Positions 1 to 5,329 of a DNA stretch of 5,329 nucleotides are shown one piece after another. The notes under the pieces were generated by a model. It saw only the letters and a list, made by a program, of their open reading frames with translations, did no database searches and was not told where the DNA came from. Each line of letters opens with the position of its first letter. Position 1 is the first letter of the stretch. The stretch comes from an uncultured Lachnospiraceae bacterium (GTDB taxonomy: Bacteria > Bacillota > Clostridia > Lachnospirales > Lachnospiraceae). The position numbers and the translations under genes are program-made. The DNA lies in the NCBI GenBank assembly GCA_902766655.1, contig CACXEL010000108.1:1-5329 (forward strand), in the 5' to 3' direction.

Positions 1-2
1 CC

Positions 3-2297
3 GGCAGCCGTCCTTCTCCGGGCAGTTCCGGCAGGAGGGCTGAGGGCAGCCGAAGGTCTGCTGAGACAAGCCGCTCTTCGGAAAGGGCCGCCCGCACCGA
101 GCGCAGACCGTCTGGAAGCGCACGTCCTTCCGGAAGGAAGAAAGGCGGGCGTTCGGCAGACAGACAGCTGAGAAGACTGGCGCCCTTCTTCTTCATCGGG
201 GTTGGCCCCGTCATCATGGTCTACAATGAACTGGCTCTTTGTCTTATGATGGGGAAGGGCTTTTTTGCCCACCCGTTCTATGTCTTTTTCTTCTCAGTGG
301 CCCTTGGCCTTCTCTTTGGGGCGATCCCGGGCTTCTTCCCGAGAAAGCGCAGAAGGATCGTGTTTACGGTCGTATTCGGACTGATTGCCTTTTACTTCAC
401 TGTTGAGAGCGGCATCGGTTCTTCTTACGGAACCTACATGACGATCGGCAACCTCCTGCAGGAGGCGGGGAACGTCGCGGGCAAGTACGGCGGACAGCTG
501 GCCAGGAGTATTCTGCTCGGTATCCCCAAGGCAATCGTCTTCTTCCTCCCCATTGTGCTCTACTGGATCTTTGGTCCGAGAGTCATGCGGAAGAAAGTCT
601 ATCCCTGGAAGCTTTGTGTTGTGCTCATGGCGGCCGGCATCCTGCTCACGACCTTCTTCGGATTCGTGGCGGACCACAGCAGACTGGTCAGCAAGGCATA
701 CGGCGGCTCCTTCACCTTCTACAATGCCACCGTCAACTTTGGTCTTGGGACAAGCACACGGCTTCACTACAAGTACAAACTATTCGGAAATAAGAACACC
801 GGCTTCCACGACGTTGAGGCCTCAGGCACGCCTGCATCCCCTGCGGAGACGGAACAGACCACCGAGACAGCTGAAGCTGTCAGCGGGCCGGCGCAGAGTG
901 GAGATGTCATTCCGCCGGAAGAGGGCTTGACGCCCACACCGACACCGGCAGTCATCGTCTCCGGCAAGAACGAGATGGATATCGATTTCTCCTCTGTGAA
1001 GGGGGGAGAATCCATCGAGAACCTGAGTTCCTACCTGGCCGGAAAGAGCGGGACCGACAAGAATAAGTACACCGGTCTCTTTGCGGGCAAGAACCTCATC
1101 ATGATCGCCGCGGAATCCTACAGTGGTGTTTTCATTTCGCAGGAATTGACGCCCACCCTCTGGCGGCTGACACATAACGGTTTTTATTTCTCGGATTACT
1201 ATCAGCCTGAATGGGGCGGCAGCACCACGACAGGTGAGATGGCCTACCTCTGCGGTCTGGCGCCTCAGTGGGGCGATGAGTCGATGACCAACACTACCCA
1301 CAACAACATGTATTTCACCATGGGCAACCAGCTGCAGCGGCTCGGCTACAACAGCTGTGCCTTCCATAACGGTTCTTACGACTACTACACACGGTACGAG
1401 ACGCACCCCAATCTGGGATATGATCAGTGGATTGCCAACGAGACCGGTATCGGGGATATCTGCGGGTACCATTATCCCGAGGATGACGAATTCTTCGAGA
1501 AGACGATTCCTCTCTACATCGACAAGCAGCCCTTCAACATCTACTACATGACCCTCAGCGGCCACGCGCCCTATGAGCAGAGCCGCAGTCTGGTCAGCAA
1601 GTATTATGACCGGGTCGATGCGGTGGTCGGTGACGAGTACAAGGAGACGACCAAGTATTACATCTGTTACATGATGGAGCTGGAGGACGCCATGACTCGT
1701 CTCGTGGCATCCCTGGAGGAAGCCGGTATTGCGGATGATACGGTCATCGTCATGGTGGGCGACCACTTCCCCTACGGTCTGGGCTCGGGCGATGCCTGGG
1801 GCAATGACGAGGACTATGTGGTGGACCTGTTAAAGACCGAGAGGTCTCTCGAGTGGCACCGTGACAAGAACACGCTGGTCATCTGGTCCGGCTGTCTGGA
1901 AAATGAGAACAGGGACATGGCCTGTGAGATTTCCACACCCACCTTCGCCCTCGACGTCCTGCCGACGCTGTCCAACCTCTTTGGGCTGACCTACGACTCG
2001 AGGCTCCTCATCGGCCGGGACGTGTTCTCGAACGCTGAGCCGCTTGTATTCTGGAATACCCTTGACTGGGTCACCACACGTGGCAGTTATGAGGCTGCTT
2101 CGGATACCTGGTATGGCAAGGATGGCTATGAGGACTACGACTGGGATTACATCGATTCCATCAACAAGCAGGTGGAAAACCGCCTCCTGATGAGCCGCGT
2201 GATCGTTCTGAATGATTACTACGGGCTGATCTTCGGGGAGGATACGGTGACCCAGGGCGGAAGCCAGACCATCTATACAGGCCCTGTCACGGGATAA
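3..2297 (+). CDS. LTA synthase family protein (membrane sulfatase-fold phosphoglycerol transferase), 5'-partial
   Basis: Likely a membrane enzyme that transfers glycerol-phosphate-type groups to a surface polymer (LtaS/MdoB branch of the alkaline-phosphatase/sulfatase superfamily), with its catalytic domain outside the cell. Residues are numbered from the ATG at 216. About five hydrophobic helices occur: one spanning that ATG, then about 17-40, 48-65, 98-120 and 131-152. A Thr/Pro/Glu-rich linker (about 201-250) precedes the catalytic domain (about 290-605). LtaS-like landmarks are IAAES with metal-ligand Glu300, GGSTTTGE with probable nucleophile Thr337, YYTRY with Arg393, LSGH with His450, and VGDH with Asp516/His517. 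The frame is open without a stop from position 3. It encodes 71 further Arg/Ser-rich codons ending in RRLAPFFFIGVGPVIM, the first half of helix 1, so the true start is upstream of the window. There is no convincing ribosome binding site before 216. The gene ends convergently to the TtcA-family gene. The family call is firm; the exact substrate (lipoteichoic acid or another glycerophosphate polymer) is not determined. Confidence 0.9.
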   Translation, partial: GSRPSPGSSGRRAEGSRRSAETSRSSERAARTERRPSGSARPSGRKKGGRSADRQLRRLAPFFFIGVGPVIMVYNELALCLMMGKGFFAHPFYVFFFSVALGLLFGAIPGFFPRKRRRIVFTVVFGLIAFYFTVESGIGSSYGTYMTIGNLLQEAGNVAGKYGGQLARSILLGIPKAIVFFLPIVLYWIFGPRVMRKKVYPWKLCVVLMAAGILLTTFFGFVADHSRLVSKAYGGSFTFYNATVNFGLGTSTRLHYKYKLFGNKNTGFHDVEASGTPASPAETEQTTETAEAVSGPAQSGDVIPPEEGLTPTPTPAVIVSGKNEMDIDFSSVKGGESIENLSSYLAGKSGTDKNKYTGLFAGKNLIMIAAESYSGVFISQELTPTLWRLTHNGFYFSDYYQPEWGGSTTTGEMAYLCGLAPQWGDESMTNTTHNNMYFTMGNQLQRLGYNSCAFHNGSYDYYTRYETHPNLGYDQWIANETGIGDICGYHYPEDDEFFEKTIPLYIDKQPFNIYYMTLSGHAPYEQSRSLVSKYYDRVDAVVGDEYKETTKYYICYMMELEDAMTRLVASLEEAGIADDTVIVMVGDHFPYGLGSGDAWGNDEDYVVDLLKTERSLEWHRDKNTLVIWSGCLENENRDMACEISTPTFALDVLPTLSNLFGLTYDSRLLIGRDVFSNAEPLVFWNTLDWVTTRGSYEAASDTWYGKDGYEDYDWDYIDSINKQVENRLLMSRVIVLNDYYGLIFGEDTVTQGGSQTIYTGPVTG

Positions 2298-2331
2298 TGC
2301 CGGAACAGGGTAAGAGATCAAATCCATATGA

Positions 2332-2403
2332 CAAAGCAAGGACGGCCCCTTTCTCTCGATAATCATCTCCGATTCTTGAGAGAAAGGGGCCGTCCTTGCT
2401 TTG
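2332..2403. terminator. Probable bidirectional terminator: perfect 26-bp inverted repeat, 20-nt loop
   Basis: The arms at 2332-2357 and 2378-2403 are perfectly complementary over 26 bp. The core is GGACGGCCCC/GGGGCCGTCC, and an A-rich left end faces a T-rich right end (AAAG...CTTT). It starts 35 nt after the sulfatase stop and lies 29 nt beyond the end of the minus-strand gene, so it can serve both convergent genes. The trailing T tract is short (TTT) on each strand. It is therefore a very strong hairpin with a weak U-tract, and termination is inferred from position and symmetry. Confidence 0.75.
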
Positions 2404-2432
2404 CAAAACGGACCGGATCAGTTTTTACCGTC

Positions 2433-3317
2433 TTATTCCTCCGTTTCCTCCCGGGCGCCGTCCAGGCGGATGGGGCCATCCTCCTTGCTGTCGTACCAGT
2501 CGAGGAAGGAGTGCATTTCCCCGTTCAGCTTGTAGCCGGGGAAGGTCTCTATACGGACTGAATGGAGGGCGTTGAAAATGCTCTGCTCGATGAGGGGATT
2601 TGTCTTCTTGAGCTCCCGGATCAGGTCCTTGGTCTCCTGGCGCTTCGAGCGGCCGGATGCGATGTAGCCGGTCTCGGTGTAACGGCAGGCGCACTGGAGG
2701 AAGTGAAGGTCATTGTAGCGTACCCAGCTGAGGATATCCTCCTCCAGGATGCAGTAGAGGGGCCGGATCAGCTCCATGCCCTCGAAATTGAGGCTGTGGA
2801 TCTTGGGAATCATGGCCTCGAGCTTGGAGCTGTTGAACATGGCCATGACAGTGGTCTCGATGACGTCGCTCATGTGGTGACCCAGGGCAATCTTGTTGCA
2901 TCCCAGCTTTTTGGCCTGGTCGTAGAGGTAGCCGCGGCGCATTTTGGCACAGAGATAGCAGGGGGTCCTGTCCGTGTTGTAGGTCACGTCGAAGATGCCG
3001 CTCTCGAAGATGGTGATGGGAATCTCCATGAGGGCCGCGTTCTTCTCGATCATTTCCCGGTTGGCCGGCGCGTACCCCGGGTCCATGACCAGAAAGATGA
3101 CCTCGAAGGGCACCTTGGTGTGCCTGTGCAGCTCCTGCATGAGCTTGGCCAGGAGGAAGCTGTCCTTGCCGCCGGACACGCAGACCGCGATCCTGTCCCC
3201 CGGCTCGATCAGATTGTAGCGGGTCACAGCCGTCATGAAGGGGGCCCAGAGCTCCTTCCTGTATTTTTTGATGATGCTGCGCTCGATGAGCTGGGCAGGG
3301 GTCAGTTCTCTTTTCAA
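2433..3317 (-). CDS. TtcA-family tRNA 2-thiolation PP-loop ATPase
   Basis: A cytoplasmic PP-loop ATPase of the TtcA/TtuA group, which adenylates a tRNA base and replaces oxygen with sulfur (TtcA makes 2-thiocytidine at tRNA position 32 and uses an iron-sulfur cluster). Counted from the TTG start, the protein is 294 residues, close to the roughly 310 of E. coli TtcA. Visible motifs are the PP-loop VSGGKDS (Ser/Gly/Lys at about 48-53), PCYLC (Cys120 and Cys123, matching the TtcA CxxC pair), GHHMSDVIETTVMAMF at about 146-161, and QCAC (Cys209/Cys211) where TtcA has its third cluster-ligand cysteine. The frame extends upstream to an ATG at 3428 (331 residues). I prefer the TTG at 3317 because GAGG lies 8 nt before it, the extra 37 residues look unlike the family, and a good promoter sits inside that extension. 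It is transcribed alone, convergent with the sulfatase gene and divergent from the lipoprotein gene. The family is well supported; the exact tRNA target is inferred. Confidence 0.88.
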   Translation of the reverse strand: MKRELTPAQLIERSIIKKYRKELWAPFMTAVTRYNLIEPGDRIAVCVSGGKDSFLLAKLMQELHRHTKVPFEVIFLVMDPGYAPANREMIEKNAALMEIPITIFESGIFDVTYNTDRTPCYLCAKMRRGYLYDQAKKLGCNKIALGHHMSDVIETTVMAMFNSSKLEAMIPKIHSLNFEGMELIRPLYCILEEDILSWVRYNDLHFLQCACRYTETGYIASGRSKRQETKDLIRELKKTNPLIEQSIFNALHSVRIETFPGYKLNGEMHSFLDWYDSKEDGPIRLDGAREETEE

Positions 3318-3325
3318 AACACTTT

Positions 3326-3329
3326 CCTC
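3326..3329 (-). promoter_or_regulatory. Ribosome binding site of the TtcA-family gene (decides a TTG start)
   Basis: On the minus strand GAGG (within GCGAGGAAAG) ends 8 nt before the TTG at 3317-3315. Neither upstream in-frame ATG (3428 or 3410) has a comparable site: the first is preceded by TTCAAAACGTGA and the second only by AAAGAAAGT. Confidence 0.7.
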
Positions 3330-3375
3330 GCTGAAAATGAGACCCGCGGTACGGGCGTTGCCTGGAACGCGTAAT

Positions 3376-3404
3376 ATTATAAGGGAGGCGGAGCCCTTTT
3401 GCAA
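3376..3404 (-). promoter_or_regulatory. Sigma70/SigA-like promoter for the TtcA-family gene
   Basis: Reading the minus strand, TTGCAA (3404-3399) is followed by a 17-nt spacer and a perfect TATAAT (3381-3376). Transcription would begin near 3369, giving a leader of roughly 50 nt to the TTG start. Both upstream ATG codons lie before the -35 element, so they would not be in this transcript. The assignment rests on consensus match, spacing and position only. Confidence 0.7.
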
Positions 3405-3435
3405 TGACATACTTTCTTTGCATTTCATTCACGTT

Positions 3436-3464
3436 TTGAACACAGAACACCGGTATCTTATAGA
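3436..3464 (+). promoter_or_regulatory. Candidate promoter for the beta-helix lipoprotein gene
   Basis: TTGAAC (3436-3441), a 17-nt spacer and TATAGA (3459-3464) form a moderate SigA-type promoter, with four of six matches in each box. Transcription would start near 3471 and leave a leader of about 144 nt. It sits back to back with the minus-strand promoter, with 31 nt between the two -35 boxes. It is weaker in sequence than its neighbour, and another start site cannot be excluded. Confidence 0.45.
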
Positions 3465-3490
3465 AATGAAAACAAGAGCAGATGCATGCA

Positions 3491-3550
3491 GGAGGGCACT
3501 CCGCCGCGTTCATCCGGAGAAGCCGGAGCCCCGCACAGTGTGCGTCCTCC
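3491..3550 (+). other. Foldable segment in the leader upstream of the lipoprotein gene
   Basis: GGAGG (3491-3495) can pair with CCTCC (3546-3550) and GCAC (3496-3499) with GTGC (3540-3543), separated by a 2-nt bulge. Inside is a hairpin TCCGG-AGAAG-CCGGA (3513-3527). The same GTGC could instead pair with the nearer GCAC (3533-3536). No known riboswitch class is recognised. The stems are short and may be chance in GC-rich DNA. Confidence 0.25.
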
Positions 3551-3601
3551 CTTTGATTACACAAGCTGTAAAAATGCACATTCACCCAACAAAGGACATG
3601 C

Positions 3602-3606
3602 GAGGA
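3602..3606 (+). promoter_or_regulatory. Ribosome binding site of the lipoprotein gene
   Basis: GAGGA lies 8 nt before the ATG at 3615, which opens a classic Lys-rich signal peptide. An in-frame ATG at 3630 (Met6) would remove most of the positively charged n-region and has worse spacing, so 3615 is preferred. Confidence 0.75.
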
Positions 3607-3614
3607 TCATACTT

Positions 3615-5329
3615 ATGAAAAAGAAGAACATGAGACTTTCCACCCTGATTCTTTCCGCCCTCCTGGCTGCTTCCCTGGCCACCGGCTGCGGAACCACCGG
3701 CAGTTCTGCAGAGCAGGGCACTGATGCCGCTGAAGCTGCGGCAGAGGCAGGTCAGACTGCCCATGATGAAACCGGCGATGCCGGTGACGGAGCCTTGACT
3801 GATGAAGGCCAGGAAGCTTCTGAAGGGGAGTCAGCCGAGCAAACGGCAGGAACAGAGGCACTTGGGAAACCGGAAGGCGAAGCTCCCGAGGGAGCACCGG
3901 ACGGAGAGGGACCTGAGAGACCGGATGGTGAGGCTCCCGAAGGAGCTCCTGAAATGCCCGGCGGAGGGGGTCCGGATGGTAATCCTCCGGAAAAGCCTGA
4001 CGGAGAAGGCGGCCCGGGAGGCCCCGGCGGAAATCCACCGGAAAAGCCTGACGGAGAAGGCGGCCCGGGAGGCTTTGGAGGTCCGGGAAGTTCAGACAAC
4101 TCCTCCATTGAATACACAGCCGTAAAGAGCTATTCCACGGACGCTTCTGAAGAGGGAGGCACATACGCTTCGACCGGCGCGGACGAGAGCGCGATCCTTG
4201 TGGAAGACGGAGCCTCGGTCACGGTGAGCAATGCCCAGATCAGCCGTGACTCCGATGAGAGCACCGGCGGCGACAATGCCAGCTTCTACGGCGTGGGCGC
4301 GGCAGCCCTTGCCCTGAGCGGCAATTTATATATCACGGACAGCGAAATCACGACTGATGCAGCGGGCGGCGCGGGGGCGTTTGCCTACGGAGACGGTGTG
4401 GTCTGGATTTCCGACTCGACCATCCGCACGGAGCAGAATACGTCGGGCGGCATCCACGCAGCCGGCGGCGGTACGCTGTATGCCTGGGACCTGGACGTGG
4501 AGACCGACGGTGGGTCCGCGGCAGCCATCCGGTCTGACCGGGGCGGCGGGACAATGGTAGTGGAGGGCGGCACGTATACTTCCAACGGCAGCGGCTCCCC
4601 GGCAGTCTACTGTACGGCTGACATCACTGTCGACAACGCTGAACTCACGGCCACCGGCGCGGAAGCGGTCTGCATCGAAGGTCTGAACACCCTGCGTCTT
4701 TTTGACTGCGACCTGACGGGAAATATGCCCGTGAATGACCAGAACGACCACGAGTGGACCGTCATCGTCTACCAGAGCATGTCCGGCGATTCCGAGATCG
4801 GCGAGGGCACCTTCGCCATGGTGGGGGGAAGCCTGACTGCGGAGAATGGCGGCATTTTCTACACGACCAACACGGAGAGCTCCTTTATCCTCTCGGACGT
4901 TGACATCACCTATGCCGACGACAACCCCTTCTTCCTCAAGGTGACGGGAAATACAAACAAGCGCGGTTGGGGCACCTCCGGCAGCAACGGCGCCCAGTGC
5001 ACCTTCACGGCCCGCGACCAGGAGATGGAAGGCGCCATCATCTACGACTCCATCAGCACGCTTGACTTCTACATGGCTGACGGCAGCGTGCTGAAAGGAT
5101 ATTTCGTGGATGACGAGACCTGGGCAGGCGACGGCGGAGACGGGTACTGTAACGTCTATATCAGTGAAGATTCAAAATGGATCGTCACGGATGACTCCGA
5201 GCTGGATGCCCTCTATAACGCGGGTACCATCGTGGATGAGAACGGCAAGACTGTCTCGGTCGTCGGGGAGGACGGCACTGTGTATGTGAGTGGAGACAGT
5301 GACGTTACGATCACGGTCGTCTCTTATTC
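3615..5329 (+). CDS. Surface lipoprotein with Gly/Pro/Glu-rich stalk and right-handed beta-helix-like domain, 3'-partial
   Basis: The frame runs from the ATG to the window edge with no stop, giving at least 571 residues; the C-terminus is missing. A lipoprotein signal (MKKKNMRLS, then a hydrophobic stretch) ends in LATGC with Cys25 as the probable lipid-modified residue, so the protein should be anchored outside the membrane. Residues 26-163 are low complexity: first Ala/Glu/Asp-rich, then Gly/Pro/Glu-rich with GEAPEGAP twice and a duplicated 17-residue unit (NPPEKPDGEGGPGG core). From about 164 onward, coils recur about every 22-26 residues, starting near 229, 254, 278, 303, 329 and 351. Each pairs small or hydrophobic residues with a D/N/G turn, as in LYITDSEIT, VWISDSTIR and ITVDNAELT, the pattern of a right-handed parallel beta-helix. 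No catalytic motif is recognised, so an adhesin or glycan-binding role is only a guess. It has its own RBS and probable promoter. Confidence 0.85.
   Translation, partial: MKKKNMRLSTLILSALLAASLATGCGTTGSSAEQGTDAAEAAAEAGQTAHDETGDAGDGALTDEGQEASEGESAEQTAGTEALGKPEGEAPEGAPDGEGPERPDGEAPEGAPEMPGGGGPDGNPPEKPDGEGGPGGPGGNPPEKPDGEGGPGGFGGPGSSDNSSIEYTAVKSYSTDASEEGGTYASTGADESAILVEDGASVTVSNAQISRDSDESTGGDNASFYGVGAAALALSGNLYITDSEITTDAAGGAGAFAYGDGVVWISDSTIRTEQNTSGGIHAAGGGTLYAWDLDVETDGGSAAAIRSDRGGGTMVVEGGTYTSNGSGSPAVYCTADITVDNAELTATGAEAVCIEGLNTLRLFDCDLTGNMPVNDQNDHEWTVIVYQSMSGDSEIGEGTFAMVGGSLTAENGGIFYTTNTESSFILSDVDITYADDNPFFLKVTGNTNKRGWGTSGSNGAQCTFTARDQEMEGAIIYDSISTLDFYMADGSVLKGYFVDDETWAGDGGDGYCNVYISEDSKWIVTDDSELDALYNAGTIVDENGKTVSVVGEDGTVYVSGDSDVTITVVSY
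3876..3950 (+). repeat. Degenerate repeat encoding GEAPEGAP twice
   Basis: Two 24-nt segments (3876-3899 and 3927-3950) encode the identical peptide GEAPEGAP but differ at several third codon positions. This suggests an older duplication kept at protein level within the lipoprotein stalk. Confidence 0.7.
3981..4082 (+). repeat. Two tandem 51-bp repeats in the lipoprotein stalk
   Basis: Unit 1 (3981-4031) and unit 2 (4032-4082) are adjacent and in frame, each encoding 17 residues of the form NPPEKPDGEGGPGG(P/F)GG. The first 42 nt differ at a single base (CCT versus CCA); the differences cluster in the last 9 nt. The near-identity at nucleotide level indicates recent duplication or ongoing homogenisation, and copy number could vary between strains. 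Confidence 0.88.

Noticed and set aside
125..138. 14-bp perfect palindrome TCCTTCCGGAAGGA as an operator
   Set aside because: It lies within the coding frame of the sulfatase N-terminal tail, far from any promoter seen here, and is plausibly chance in Arg/Ser/Pro/Gly codons.
1..171. End of a separate upstream gene in frame 1, stopping at 169-171
   Set aside because: The overlapping frame 3 supplies the missing half of the sulfatase's first membrane helix and its basic flank. The frame-1 translation shows nothing recognisable.
822..1766. 314-codon open frame on the minus strand inside the sulfatase gene
   Set aside because: It lies antisense to a well-supported catalytic domain, and its translation (rich in Val, Ile, His, Arg) shows no family motif. 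It is a shadow of GC-rich codon usage.
2282..2310. Small hairpin CCCTGT/ACAGGG spanning the sulfatase stop codon
   Set aside because: It is only 6 bp with a 17-nt loop and no T tract. The much stronger inverted repeat at 2332-2403 better explains termination.
2562..3374. 270-codon plus-strand open frame antisense to the TtcA-family gene
   Set aside because: The minus strand encodes intact SGGKDS, CxxC and GHH motifs here. The plus-strand product is a low-complexity Leu/Val/Glu/Gly shadow without a plausible start context.
2710..3585. 291-codon minus-strand frame overlapping the TtcA-family gene in another frame
   Set aside because: It is mostly an out-of-frame reading of the PP-loop gene (Gln/Arg/His/Gly-rich), with no motif. 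Its upstream part covers the divergent promoter region.
3429..3614. Short peptide-coding frame or small RNA in the divergent intergenic region
   Set aside because: Open frames there lack an RBS and overlap the promoter and leader elements. No recognisable RNA family or covariation evidence is available from one sequence.
3752..4117. Collagen-like Pro/Gly-rich frame on the minus strand
   Set aside because: The GPP/PSG pattern is the reverse complement of the Gly/Pro/Glu repeat of the lipoprotein stalk. The plus strand has the signal peptide, lipobox and RBS.

Overview
The window looks like chromosomal DNA from a fairly GC-rich Gram-positive anaerobe, most likely a gut Clostridia/Lachnospiraceae-type Bacillota. 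The reasons are a lipoteichoic-acid-synthase-family membrane enzyme, a Gram-positive-style surface lipoprotein with a Gly/Pro/Glu linker, a TtcA-type tRNA thiolation enzyme, GAGG-type ribosome binding sites and a preference for G/C at third codon positions. The taxonomy is inferred from gene content only.

Layout: (1) Positions 3-2297, plus strand, hold an LTA-synthase/sulfatase-family membrane protein whose 5' end lies outside the window. The reading frame is open from the first base, and the first in-window ATG falls inside a membrane helix. (2) Positions 2298-2432 are a short convergent intergenic gap dominated by a perfect 26-bp inverted repeat, probably a shared bidirectional terminator. 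(3) Positions 2433-3317, minus strand, hold a TtcA-family PP-loop ATPase. I place its start at a TTG with a good Shine-Dalgarno sequence, because a sigma70-like promoter (TTGCAA-17 nt-TATAAT) lies inside the longer ATG-initiated version. (4) Positions 3318-3614 are a divergent regulatory region with two back-to-back promoter candidates and a leader of about 144 nt that can fold. (5) Positions 3615-5329, plus strand, hold a large secreted lipoprotein cut off by the window end. It has a lipobox at Cys25, an acidic then Gly/Pro-rich repetitive stalk, and a right-handed beta-helix-like domain with coils of about 24 residues.

How the genes relate: the first and third are envelope genes (polymer synthesis, and a surface-displayed beta-helix lipoprotein). 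The middle gene is cytoplasmic RNA modification. The alternating orientations and the terminator imply three separate transcription units, so no operon or multi-gene system is visible. The least-described item is the beta-helix lipoprotein, whose function cannot be read from sequence. No tRNA, rRNA, CRISPR array, insertion sequence or phage gene was seen.
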